From Scleroderma bovista (lineage: Eukaryota; Basidiomycota; Agaricomycetes; Boletales; Sclerodermataceae), in NCBI GenBank assembly GCA_037178675.1, contig JAYMGJ010000561.1, forward strand, positions 1 through 50,948: a stretch of DNA of 50,948 bases, written 5' to 3'. How positions within the stretch are numbered: position 1 is the first letter of the stretch; each line of letters starts with the position of its first letter. The position numbers were made by a program, and so were the translations under genes. Of the stretch, positions 9,637-20,795 are shown piece after piece. The notes beneath the pieces are model-generated. The model was not told where the DNA came from and made no database searches. It saw only the letters and a list, made by a program, of their open reading frames with translations.

Positions 9637-11558
9637 CCGGTCTTCGCGCATAGCTTCCACAAGTGCCTGGAGTGTCTCCAGCTCCTCCTGGTTCTGCTCC
9701 AACTCCACCCTCATCCTTGAATTATCTCTCTTCAGAAGGACAATGTTCTCCTCGGTATCCTCCTTCATCCTCGCAATATCCTTCTTGAGAAGGAAGACCT
9801 CCTCCTCCACATCCTGCAACCGCTCACCCTCGGTCATGCCAGATGTCACAACAGCAGATAGGGTCGTCGGAGGGTCGGTGGCAGATGCTGCACAGGTTGA
9901 GGCAACACTGGTATCACGGGACTTTGATTTTGGCAACAATGAAGGTGTTTGAATATAAACTTCAAAACCTGTTCAGCGATTTGAATGCAAGGATACAAAG
10001 CATGGATGATACTCACCTTTGCCTGAGGACCTTTCAACCTGTCCTGCCTTGGCCTTCGATGGTCCAGGAGTAGGGTGGATGCTGGACGACCGTTGTCGCT
10101 TTGCTGACCGTGGGGTGAAATCAGGGGCGATCTCCGATGGAACCCTGGAAGGGGACCGACGTCGCCGGGTTGTGGTTGGGGCTGCCTCAGATGGAACCCT
10201 GGAAGGGGAGCGATGTCGCTGGGTTGTGGTCGTGGCTGCCTCAGATGGGGCCCGAGATCGGGCACGAAGCCTGTTGGTCAAACTGCACTTCATCTTTACC
10301 TTGTTGCAGTTTAAGCAAGCCCGACCTGGCTTTACCAAGCACATTTTGTCACCCTTCCGACATCGATCGCACCGATCCTCTGGTGGAACAGGGCCAAATC
10401 CTACCGGCGCAAGGAATGATGCTTTTGGTTGAGTGGGGTTGACCGGTGGCATATCAGGATCTTCCTCGCTGTCAATGGTAGGTGCAGACTTAATACACAG
10501 CGTGCGTCCTCGGGATTTACTCTGATTCCGATTTGATGCACCGGCTTGTTGGGAAAGAGACCGTCCTCTGACCTGCTCTCCACCGGCCTGTTCGTTGTCT
10601 ACATTCCAAGTTGATCAGTGCCTGACTCCATTGTATCAATGGCACCTCACTTACCCAATTTCCCCCCAGTGATCATGCTCTGTGACTCTCCCTCCACTTC
10701 CACTTGCATTTGCACTTCCTTCTCCTTCCCCTTCTTTGACTGCGTGGTCGCTCGGGACCGAGACCAGTGTCTTACCACCGGGCCACCACCATCCTGCTTG
10801 TCTGCACATTACCTTTATCAGAAAACACCTTTGTGTCAATCCAACAGTCATATTGCTTACCAGACATCCCCTGGTTTATGTGACCTTGTGGATCTTCCAC
10901 TACCTTTGCCTTCTCCTTCCCTTTCTTAGACAGACCAGCCGGCCGGGATCAGGACCGGCGTCCTGCCAACTCTCCACCACTCTCCTCGGTTCCTGCACCT
11001 TGGCTCTTCAGAACAGAAATCAATTGGGATTATAAATGTGGTGTGCTCACCTAATTTCCCACTATCCATGTCTTCATTCCTCTCCTTCTCCTTTCCTTTC
11101 ACCTGCGTTACCGGTGTTGTTGTTGGTGCAGGAGGAACTGGCAGGGCGGGCTCCCGGAGATTGTACCATGGGTGATCCTCGACGTCTTTGTCCTTTGCCC
11201 AACGGATGCGCTCCCAAGGTGGCCATTTCTTCGCCTCAAGAAGTGAGTCGGGGCTCACCATGAAGGCATCGGCCGCGATGACATGGATCGGGATTGCAAA
11301 GCCGGCCGGCAACTGATCAACAATGGCAGTGACCTCTTTCTTTGGGATTGATGGGTACAGATATCAAACTATGTACTAATAACTCACCAGCCTATCCCAC
11401 ACAACCTGTGTGGTTTCCTTCCAGTATTCCGTAGTGCTATTATATTTGAGACCGTCGGTATATTGCTGTATGACCTTGGCTGCCTGGGTAACAATCGCCT
11501 TTGCATGGTCCTCACCGGTGCCGATGGAGGAGGTTAAGGCTTTGGCTTGTGATGACAT

Positions 11559-12022
11559 GGATAAAGGTCTTGCAGTTGAATGCGATGGGATTTGATGGGA
11601 GTGAATGTGGTGGAGGAAAGGCAAGGGAAATATGCCGGTATGGCCACTATATATTGTTGAAAATGATTACATAACATATTCCCATGTATTGTGCACAATG
11701 GTCCAATACAAATTATGATATGCCAACAAAAAACAAGATAAATGGAACACATGTAAAATCAATAACCGGTTGCTTCAGTGCCACAAACACACACCGGTGA
11801 ATTCAATTAGTCGCCGGTAATCATATGTACCTCATGAATAATAGTGATTAACATAATTCACACATGACAATGTGGTGGAACCAGTGACCGGTCCTTGCTT
11901 GGCTGTTGGTACCAAACTGCACTGGTGATCATATTGATTATATAATACACCTTGGTGTTCTTGCCCTTGACCTGGTTGTTCACATCCTATTTGTTCTACT
12001 CTCACAAAACACAATTCCATTG
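11559..12022. promoter_or_regulatory. Divergent promoter region between cargo genes 1 and 2
   Basis: 464 bp separate the two start codons. A TATATA stretch lies at about 11647, ~90 bp upstream of the minus-strand start. Several ACCGGT/CCGGT motifs (about 11764, 11794, 11813, 11888) match the core of the arm arrays, so this interval may contain binding sites for an element-encoded protein. That last point is inference. Confidence 0.4.
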
Positions 12023-13866
12023 ATGGATACTGAACATTCAACAAAATGTGTAAGGTTCTCGTCAACAAGACAGGTGAAGCACTGTAAGTCCCAATAATTT
12101 CCCATTGATATGTGACAAACTATTGTAGTCGTTCAACCTTCACCCGGTGGAAGTTCATGCCCCAGTTCACTCACCACAGTGGAGGAGGATGAGGATGCCA
12201 TGTCGGTCGATGAGCAAAGTGCCGATGAAAGCTTCACACTAGGTTCAGAACCCCCCATTGGCTCCCCTGATTTGTCCCCAACTCCTGAGGCTCCTCTCCA
12301 CTCATTCTCCGAGGACACCGAATTCACCTGTGGGCCGGAACCAATAATCGCTTTCTCCCCTATGTCGGAAAGGTCTTGTTCCATCCCCCATGATATATCT
12401 AATCCATCCCCATTATCTCCCAATTCATTTGCATCACTTTCACCCCCTCCATTTGACTCACCGGTGGCACAGCACTCATGGGTTTCGGCATCACCGATGT
12501 CTTCACCATCCAGTTCTCTATTTCAACCCCAAATTGGCTCACCATCTACTACTATGCATGCGTTTACTCCTCTTGCCACTCCACGCCTCAATTCACCTCG
12601 CAGGAGTCAGTCCAGGGACGTTGTTCCCCCCCTCGGATCCCCATGGCACTCACCAGACAGAACAAATACCTCCCACAGCAATGTAGTCCGGTGTCAAGTC
12701 CAGGTCTACTCCGGTAAGAGGTCCGGTCAAGTCCAGACGAGAGCGGACGAAGGAGGAGGGCAGATGCTGGACAAGAGATTAGTCCGGCCGGAGTTGGTGA
12801 CCGATTGGGTTCAACGACTAAGGACAACGAGCGTTGACCCCTTGCGTAGGTTCCGGTCAAGGGAAGGAGACGGAGACGGAGGCAGAGATGGACGAGAACA
12901 GGAGTAGTGACTTATGTTGATTTCAGACTGAGGTATACAGGACGGAGTACAGGGTACTTATACTATGGAGAACTAGGGTCGAGTATTTACAGTGACAAGT
13001 AAACAGCCCAAAGGGTGGACAAGGAATAACCGGAGTTGGGACTAGGTCAGGTCCGATGAAAATAAGTAAGGTCTGGAGAAAATACTACAAGGTAGAGGAT
13101 ATAAACAGAGCACGGAGAACTCACGGTACTACAGGGTTGACGGAGGAGTGAAGTAACGACTGGATAGGGATTAATGCAAAGGGTCGCACTTAGCGGAAGA
13201 GTATGTGTGCGTCCAGGACCGGAGTGATGAGCAGAGGTCCGGAGTTGAGCTGTAGTGCTGCGATGCGACCGGAGTAACCAGATAAGAGTCCGGAGTTGGA
13301 CATGGTCTTTGACATCTGGCCAAAACCTACCACTGGCCCTGTTTTTATTGATCTCACTGAGAGTCCACTTCATGCATCTGCAACACCCCCAGCTTCAAAG
13401 CACAATACTGCATCTCCGGAGATGTGAAATGATGATGGTAGGTTCTGCTATATGCCACCTATGAACCCATTCCTAATGTTTGCATACCGCTAGATGAGCT
13501 CTATGAATTATTAGCAAGGGAGTCTGCAAGGTATGCTGTGCGGGAGGGAGATGTACCCCTGACACAATGTATGTCTGGAGCCCTTCAGTTATGCTGTCTG
13601 ACACAATCACAGTGGAAATGGCAAGGCGAATCACCAGATTGGTGACTTTTTTCAATGAGCAACCAATCCACCCCATGCAAGATAGCCAACTAATTGCAGC
13701 ATATACCCAATATGCAAATAGATTGGTGGAAGCCACCAGCCAATGGAGGGAGTTGGTCCGGCGGCACCGGGTATGGTCAAAATTCCGGGATGAATTGGCC
13801 AAAGCAGCAGAAAAGGAGGAGACACAATGGTTGGCAACAGTAAAATTAGATCCATCCCTTCTGTAG
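12023..13866 (+). pseudogene. Cargo gene 2: 356-codon Ser/Pro-rich protein (4 exons), split by an LTR and one TGA
   Basis: Exons: 12023-12083, 12129-12691 joined to 13320-13437, 13494-13568, 13613-13866. The sum is 1071 nt and all phases fit. The first half is acidic and Ser/Pro-rich with many SP dipeptides and looks disordered. The C-terminal ~100 residues are charged and helical (MARRITRLV, YANRLVEATSQW, DELAKAAEKEE), perhaps an interaction domain. No known family recognised. A 623-bp LTR sits inside exon 2. Excising it with one 5-bp duplication rejoins VVR to PKPTTGP in frame, which supports the model. TGA at 13425-13427 (codon 244) interrupts SPEM-NDD and fits CGA. Start chosen as the ATG giving an in-phase 45-bp first intron. 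Confidence 0.65.
12692..13314. repeat. Solo LTR (623 bp) in exon 2 of cargo gene 2
   Basis: Begins TGTCAAG and ends TTTGACA, like the LTRs at 25972 and 41774, and is filled with CCGGAGT/GTCCGGAGTTG motifs shared with them. It is flanked by TCCGG (12687-12691) and TCTGG (13315-13319): a 5-bp target duplication in which one copy has changed CG to TG. No internal region remains. Confidence 0.75.
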
Positions 13867-14273
13867 TGTAGTACTTTTGTAGTACCAATGCAATCTTCAT
13901 CAGACCGATGTAGCTGGTGGTGACTACACCCGGAGTGTGGTGACTGGTAATCATTATACAAGGTAGTATACTCACTGGTAGTAGTGAACTGGTAATCATT
14001 ATACAAACATAATGGTCTAAGAACACAACTGTTAGATACCAGACCAGATCAGTTCCAAATTGACCTATAATAATTATACAGATTGTACTGGCCAATAATA
14101 AGGATACTGGTCTTGTGTGGGCCAGTGCTAACAATACTGCTAGTATGGTGACCGGCAGTGATCCGGGCTGATGATAAGGATACTGGTATCATATGGGATG
14201 AGACCAGTGGTAATGATATCAATAGGTACCACATTTGACAACAGGACACATTCATACAATATATATATGTAAT
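13867..14273. other. Intergenic DNA between convergent cargo genes 2 and 3
   Basis: No gene. It contains dispersed remnants of the array motif (ACTGGTAATCATTATACA repeats near 13940-14005, GACCGGCAG near 14151) and a TA-rich run at 14257-14270. Confidence 0.5.
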
Positions 14274-16161
14274 CTATCTCTTTTTCCTTTTATCACGGGG
14301 TGTAGGTGCATCATGATCTGCTCTTTCTGTTGCCCTTCTTTGCCTTTTGGACTGCCGGACTGTATTACCAGGACTGGGTTCCTTATTGCTAGGACCGGCT
14401 ATGGGAATATCCCCCGGAACCACATTATCTAATAATAATGTCATTATCCTGTCAATTATATTCAATGAACATACCTGTTCCTCTCTTCTGGTGTGGACGT
14501 GGCTGGGTGGGGGGAACTGCGATAGTGTGACTGGCCGGTGCATGAGCTTTTGGGGCAGGCCGGTTGTGCTTCTGATTTCTGGTTCGGTCAGTAATGCCTT
14601 CATTGGGGGAATCACCCTCATCCCATTGGGCCTCTATGTAATATTTTTAGTAGAGACTCCACAATTCAGAGAAATTCGCTCACCTTGTCTCCTTCTCTTT
14701 CCAAGGGCCTTGTCTGACTGGTGCTCATCTTCACCAACTGACCTTTGTAATGCTCCCTCGGCATCCTTCCAGGCCATGAACCTAAATACATCTTGTGGAT
14801 CGATTTGTTGTCTCCTCCTCCAGAATTCCAGGATCTGAGTCACTTGCACACCACCCATTTTGCTAGGTTCCTTCAACAAGACATCAGAAGGGAGGTACTT
14901 GCTTTCAATATAACCTTGCAGGTCTTCTGCGATGCTCATCCATGGTACAGTTGCTCTTTCCTTTCCACAAGCACGACCTATTGTGCCTTAGTTAGTTACC
15001 CCTCACCTAAATCCAAGTAACTTACGGTAGTGACAGGTCATGAATGCCCGGATGATGTCCTGTTTCTCTGGCACATGCATGTCAAGGATGTTCGGAAGTT
15101 GCAGAATCCCACTGTCAAGGGTTTGGAGGCTTACTTGTGCCATTTTCTTACCCTTCTTGACAATCTTTCGAGGATGTTGATCCGCATCCTCATCCTCATC
15201 ATCTGCCTGGTCTCCATCCAGAATCTCGCCAGCCTTGAATACATCAGAAGCATACCTCGACCATTTTTCCTCCATTCCTTCCCAGTCCAGAAATGTACTC
15301 GCATTCCCAAGTTCATCATTGAAATCATGTCTGTAATTGTTCCGGTCATCTCAATGTGTAACTGCCATGTTTCCACTTACATGCCAGCCATCACCTTTCC
15401 GTTCTGATCCTTCCAAGCCACCATCACCACCACCCGGGTACCACACTGCTTCCACATAGTCTCTGCATACTCACGAGTATACTTCCGGCCTTTTTTCTCA
15501 GCTGCACTGAAGACCTGTGAGGTGTATCATACAAAAGATTAGAAATGTGTACATACATAGCCTGTACCTCTGGCGGTGGTTGGACCTCGTTCCACTCCTG
15601 AGCAACCTGCTCTGCCTCTTTCATTTCATCCTTGGTAACCTTTTTCATCAGCCTTCCAACGGTCTTCTGATACCCTCCTATCATTTCCTTGCTGCCAACC
15701 CTGATACCGTGCTGTTGGAATTCTTGCTGAATCTCCATTCACTTCTGCTCCCTTATTACCCTCCGTGCAGTCCAATTTTGCCCCCACTTCAGCATCCCCT
15801 TGTGTGCTCAGGACCGGCCATGGTTATAAAACCAGCTTTTGATGTGCTATATAATGTTAGCCTTTGCAGAGCGGAATACAACATCACCTACACCCAACTT
15901 AGCTTTCCAGTCCTCTCCCAAGATGTACTCATTTGCAGGCAGGTGTCTAATGAGATCACGGACCCTCCTATTCACAGGCTTCCTCCTGTCCCCCTTTAAA
16001 GCCTTCCACTCTTCGAGGTTTGCATGAAGAATCTCTATTTCCTCGGAGGTGAGTTTCCCTGGAGTATTCTCCCCTACCAGTCCAGTGGTCGTGGGATCCT
16101 CTGGTTCTGTAGGATGAGATGATTCAGAAGATGAATGGGAGTCTGAGTCGCTTGAAGTCAT
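14274..16161 (-). pseudogene. Cargo gene 3: basic nuclear-type protein with WF-x-N motif (536 codons, 7 exons), two TGA codons
   Basis: Exons: 16161-15892, 15846-15553 (donor uncertain, 15568 also in phase), 15514-15381, 15330-15026, 14977-14684, 14633-14475, 14428-14274. Phases agree; the sum is 1611 nt. The N-terminus is acidic/Ser-rich. About 60 residues later the stretch HIKSWFYNHGRS resembles the recognition helix of homeodomain-like proteins (WF-x-N). Charged helical segments follow, with ARRVIREQK, RKYTREYAETMWKQCG and VVVMVAWKD. The C-terminus is very basic (RQSKRQRR, then KRKKR before the stop), a likely nuclear localisation signal. TGA codons at 15808-15810 (codon 103) and 15739-15741 (codon 126) both fit CGA and fall in otherwise well-patterned sequence. 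I recall similar unnamed proteins from mushroom genomes, but no function. A DNA-binding role is inference. Confidence 0.68.
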
Positions 16162-16496
16162 TGTGAATGTGGTAGACTTTGTTGGTGAAGCCCTCCATAT
16201 CATAGCGTGCACCATGTTGAATGGAATTCCCTCAGCTGTCATGTAAAGTTCCTTCGATCCGAACAATTTCCTTTTGAGGTTAGCTATGGTTCCGGTGCAG
16301 TGGATCACTAACCATAAGAAGTAGCTGATGTCACAAATCGGCAGATCACCTACTATATATAGGCAGTGTACCTAATGTTCCTGATGCCAATTGGTACCAA
16401 TCTCAGACAAGATACACAGATCCGGATGCAATGATGGTGATCCATGATGTTGCAATGAGGCATTTCCTACTGAAGTTTGCACCAAGCCTATCAATC
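16162..16496. promoter_or_regulatory. Divergent promoter region between cargo gene 3 and the transposase
   Basis: 335 bp between the two starts. A TATA-like ACTATATATAGG lies at about 16352-16363, ~135 bp upstream of the transposase ATG. An in-frame upstream ATG at 16431 would add 22 residues. I preferred ATG 16497 because MGKSR begins the basic, Ser/Thr-rich N-terminus. Confidence 0.45.
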
Positions 16497-19400
16497 ATGG
16501 GGAAGTCGAGGATATCTGGAGTGACCTCTTCTACCTCTGTGACCCATGTGGTGTGGAAGACTGTGAAAACAACTAGAGGATCAATTGATAAGTTTCAAAA
16601 GGTCACTCCCAGAAGAAAGGGTCGACAGGCTATGCAATCTAAGGCATCTCCTACTGTGGCTTGCTCATCCATCATGGCAGAACACAATGTGTTTCAAAAT
16701 GGTGATGAAGATGCTTACCAGGAGCTAGACGACCCACCTCCTTTGAAACAATTTAAAATGACCAAAAATCAGGTAGAGTATTATTCCACAATATATTACC
16801 CTGTATCTCATGGACATTGCTTTTAGAACAGCTATCTCTGGGCATGGCTGCCCCATAAACAGAAATATCTCTCAATCATTCTTGCCATGGAAGCTCCCCC
16901 CTGTCCACAGATTTGCATATTGTGTGGTGGGGATGGCAGCTACAGATGCATAGATTGTGCACACCGGCCGGTGTTCTGCACAGCCTGTTGCAGGAACCAG
17001 CATAAGCTCTGGCCCTTCCACCGGGTTCAACAATGGAATTCGGCCTTCTTTGAAGACTCCTCTCTCCGGCTTGTGAGTGCTTTCATTCTGACTCAATAAC
17101 AATGTCTGATGTTGTAGGCGGGGTTGGTGCTGCACCTTGGACATGGTGGGGATCCTTGTCCGAGTGGTGGTCATGCAGAATTAGATTTCTCCGATGACCT
17201 AGAGGAAGGAGCACAGGACCATGAGGAATCTGTGGATTCAGGCTCACCTCCCCATCTCAAAGTACCGAACAGCAGAACCTTCTTGACTGTGGTGCACACT
17301 TCGGGAGTACAATTCTGCAATGTGATGTACTGCAACTGTCAGGGGTCACTGGATTCACACCTTCAGCTGATGATGGCAGGCCTCTTTCCTGCCACCACTA
17401 AGGAACCAAGGACTGTCTTTACCTTTCAGGTATTGGATGACTTCATCCAGGATAATGTGGAATGTGGAACCTCTGCCATGAACTATTACAGCAAACTCCG
17501 CAGGATTACATCCAATGCCTTTCCACACCTTGTGCCGGTGAGTGGACCGGAAACACATTACATGTGTCTTACCTCAGTAATAGGACAGATACAGGGAGCT
17601 ACTTAGAGTATCCAGGATGTGGAGGGTGCTAAAATTAATGAAATGGAAGGGAGTTGATGATAGTGAAATTGGTTCATCGACAGGCGACCTTGTGCTGTTT
17701 TGTCTGGCATGTCCACAGCCCGGAGTGAACCTTGATGATACTGATGTGGATTTGTCCCAGTATGTAATGTGTTTAAGCTCCACTGGGATGGGGAGATTCA
17801 TTTTTCTTTGTAGCTGGAAATTTTCAAGGTCGATAGTGATGGATGGAAATTTCAAGGCGGAGCACATGAGACCGAGGAACCCTGCAGATGAGGTGTGGCT
17901 GATGGATGGGAGGGGGTTCATGGTAGGCTCAGGTAACTACAAGGAGTACTTGGCAGGCACAGCAAATTGGATAGAGGTGAGGGAATGCACCACTGGAAGT
18001 TCTATATCTCATCCTTTGAAAAGCGATCGGAGTGTAGCAATCACCGGGCAGTTAATCAGGCAAATTCGGCAAGGAAACAGCTGTCATCCACTGGGATTGG
18101 GGGATGTGCATGTGCAAGACATGGATGTTTCATCCCCCATGCAATGGTTGACTTTCAGAAGGGAGAACAGTAGGTTCTCATAATTGTCATCTCGAGTTTG
18201 TTGAGCTGGTTACAGGCAGGTAAACATGGACTATGCTCTGGTGCATGCAGTCCGGCATGCATTGAATCCCGACCAACAAGTGATAACATTTTATGACATC
18301 AATTGCCAGTATAGTAGAAATTTGGCTCGGCGGATTCAGTCCAACAAATTCATCACTCTACCAGATGGACTGTGCATTTTGCCTGGGATCGGTATTTGGC
18401 ATGTACATGGGCATAAAACAGAATGCTTTGCCAGATATGCCCCGAATTTTATTCCTGGTGCTGGCAGAGTGGATGGGGAGATCATGGAGACACTGTGGTC
18501 TTCACTGAATATAATATCTCCATCTGCAAGGGGGATGGCAACACCGCATTGCCAAGAGTTACTCGATTTCCAAATGAATGACCACAATTTTGTCAAGATG
18601 GTCCGGATGCGTGAGTATAACAATGCCCTTCACCATGACCCTGCTGGCTGACGTGTACAAGCATTGTTTCTAAGGAGAAAAATGAGGGGTGCCCAGTGCT
18701 CGTTGACAGAGGTTACAGAAGCTTTTGAAAAACTGAATAACCAAGTCCCGGAAGGTCTCCGGCAATTGTGGTCGGAGCAGGAGGCGAAGGCATTGAATGA
18801 CCGGATGATGGATCCCCGTGCAATGGATATATATGATGTTCAGCTGGAGAAGGGTATGTTGTTTTAAAATGGAGTTAACCTTACTGAATATGGCCTGAAG
18901 CACCAACAATGAAATTGATAGAAATGAACCTTATCAACCAACAACAAGACCGGCTTCGGGGATCAACCACATGGATAGCTAAGGCATTGAAGGTTGAAGG
19001 AGCACAGATAATGCTAGCCATTGATGCTCGGCAGCTCAACACATCCGGAACTGAAATACAACAGCTATCAATTGCACGGCGCCGAGACTGGCTACAATCC
19101 CAGTTAGAGGGATTAGTTGCATCAGCCACACAGTTTCTGGGTGAAGACTGGGATGATGATGTAGAACTGGACACTGCCCTACAATTTCAGGACGACCAAG
19201 CAGATGGTGAGGAAATAGAAAATCCATTTGTCTTGCCAACACAGGGAAATGCCGAAACAATGTTGCCACCGCTGCCATCATATATTGGAATAGACCGTCT
19301 CCAGGGATTAGGACTTGGATTCCTTGTGGAACAGGAACTATCCTTGAGACAGGGGCAAGCCAATGATTGCCTTCATGAAATTAGACTGGCACTGGCTGAC

Positions 19401-19992
19401 AAGGCCGTCATCTTTAGGCGAGATGTTAGACAAGCTGGTAATTATAATATGACCACCCGGGCATGGGGCCGGATAGCGAGCACAGATCTCACCCTACAGC
19501 GCCATGCCTCATTATATCGCCGGTGCCGCAGGCAGATGGTAGCTCTCCGTGCCGATAGACAGGTTCTAGACCGGTACCAGGAATTGCATGCCTCCGACCT
19601 TTCGGTCACCACTGCAATATCGGACCCCAATGCTTGGGGCCACAGGGATGATACCCTCCCTTGGTTCTGGACCATGGATGTACCCCGAGATACTGATAGG
19701 AATGATTGGATGTCTGAATGTATGTCTTAGCATCATCACAAAATGCTTTCGGTACTTAACCGGAAATCTAGTTTACCGGGTTCATTGGTTCCGGTCCAAG
19801 GCACTTAGGGACCGGTGGAAGGAGGAAGTGGAGATGCTACAATGTGAGGTGGAGTGGACCAGAAATTATTTCCAAAGTAGGTTGAATTTCTGGTCAGACC
19901 GCCAGCAAACAGCATTGAGATCTGATGAGATCGGGATTGCCTGTTATGCTGCCTGGCAACGTCAGATATATCACCGGCTCTATTCCATTTAA
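16497..19992 (+). CDS. KDZ transposase with N-terminal CxC2-type zinc domain, 1035 aa, 9 exons, intact
   Basis: Exons 16497-16772, 16827-17072, 17118-17537, 17584-17976, 18024-18169, 18216-18610, 18662-18853, 18901-19719, 19772-19992; introns 45-54 bp, all GT-AG and in phase, total 3108 nt with a TAA stop. Residues ~95-300 form the CxC2-like cysteine cluster linked to KDZ transposases: WAWLPHKQKYL, then paired CxxC motifs (CILCGGDGSYRCIDC, CTACC) and SSLRLAGLVLHLGH. The RNase H-fold core follows: DRYRELLRVSRMWR, CLACPQPGVNL, first Asp in VMDGNF (D401), a Cys/His insert (SECSNHRAVNQAN, ARHGCF), KGEQQVNMDYAL, second Asp in FYDINCQ (D521) and the acidic GEIMETLWSSLN (E582/E585). The C-terminal region is helical (RRRDWLQ, FYRVHWFRSKALRDRW). 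It should cut and join the element's ends in the nucleus. It is the only large gene of the element without a stop. Which Glu is catalytic is not certain. Confidence 0.88.
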
Positions 19993-20023
19993 ACACTACA
20001 TTGTTGTAGGTTGTAAAACATAT

Positions 20024-20795
20024 CTACTTCTTTTCATCTGTCACAAACCGTTCCCATGTCTTACCCAATTGCTCTTTTACATGGGGAACACTGTCAAATA
20101 AACTCAGCCGCTGCTCTGAAGCCTGCATCACCATATGTACATTTCCCATCTCTTTCTCTATTTCATGCAGCATGAGATCACACCCACTCATCATGTATTT
20201 GATGCTGTCCCTTGGCATTCTTGGGACATCAAAGAGGAGTGGTAAGGACTCGGTCCCATCCTGCTGATCATGTAAGGCAGGATGTGGTGGCAAGGGAATA
20301 TACATACCGAGACAGTAGGGAAAAAGTCTTTGGCCTCCGAAATGATGTGTGGGATTTGCTGGGATTCATATCCATCGGGGAATGTGGTACCAGGCATCTC
20401 CCACCATTTGTGTAGCATCAGTCCGGTATGATGAATCTGTGACTCGGATGTCCTGATCATGAATACATCATGACCCTTCATGTATTCCAGTATCTCCTCC
20501 TGCTGCATCTTTGCCAGAGTGGCACACCACAGGAATTGGTTTGCGATATAAGGCACCCGCATGATCAGACCATAGGCACTGCATGCAGAGAGCAATCGCT
20601 CAAGAACGCGCTAAATGTATAATATATGAATTGATTTCCATAAGAATCAGGTGATCTTACAATTTCTATCATGACATTCTCAAACCAATTTGAAGGTGGG
20701 TTGGGTTGCTGTAGCACATAGGTAAACCGTCGGAACCGAACCCCGATGTATTGCAAAGCGAGGGAGATATTGTGGGCATCAAGGGTGTTAGACAT
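20024..20795 (-). CDS. Cargo gene 4: unknown 224-aa protein, 3 exons, intact
   Basis: Exons 20795-20661, 20610-20308, 20260-20024; introns 50 and 47 bp, all phase 0; 675 nt in total. It ends 31 bp from the transposase stop, so the two genes are convergent. No motif recognised. Features are an aromatic/hydrophobic N-terminus (FRRFTYVL, WFENVMIEI), a mid-part with IANQFLWCATLAKMQQEEILEYMKGHDVF, HKWWEMPG and a helical acidic C-terminus (LMLHEIEKEMGNVHMVMQ). An open upstream ATG at 20948 in another frame was not used because it does not connect. The absence of stops, in contrast with neighbouring cargo, suggests either constraint or chance. Confidence 0.65.

Larger units (their letters stand above)
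7824..11558 (-). pseudogene. Cargo gene 1: Cys6-cluster, coiled-coil protein (692 codons, 7 exons), interrupted by an LTR element and one TGA
   Basis: Exons by my splicing: 11558-11388, 11339-11051, 10992-10861, 10801-10655, 10598-10017, 9968-9637 joined to 8300-8153, and 8101-7824. The sum is 2079 nt (693 codons with stop) and every junction is in phase. Around residues 323-351 a cysteine cluster reads C-x2-C-x6-C-x7-C-x2-C-x6-C, like a DNA-binding zinc cluster. It is followed by Arg/Ser-rich repeats (SPSRVPSE) and KRQR basic patches, then a heptad-rich coiled coil (9860-9640) and a Pro/Ser-rich tail. KKGKEK stretches precede the cluster in tandemly similar exons 3 and 4. Damage: TGA at 10949-10951 (codon 168, fits CGA; the sister exon continues the same pattern), and a 1.33-kb LTR element in exon 6. 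Removing the insert plus one CCGG restores the frame. A nuclear DNA-binding role is inferred, not shown. Confidence 0.72.

Noticed and set aside
17538..17616. A frameshift between transposase exons 3 and 4
   Set aside because: Using the acceptor TAATAG at 17583 gives an in-phase exon beginning DRYRELL, which matches the family; no frameshift is needed.
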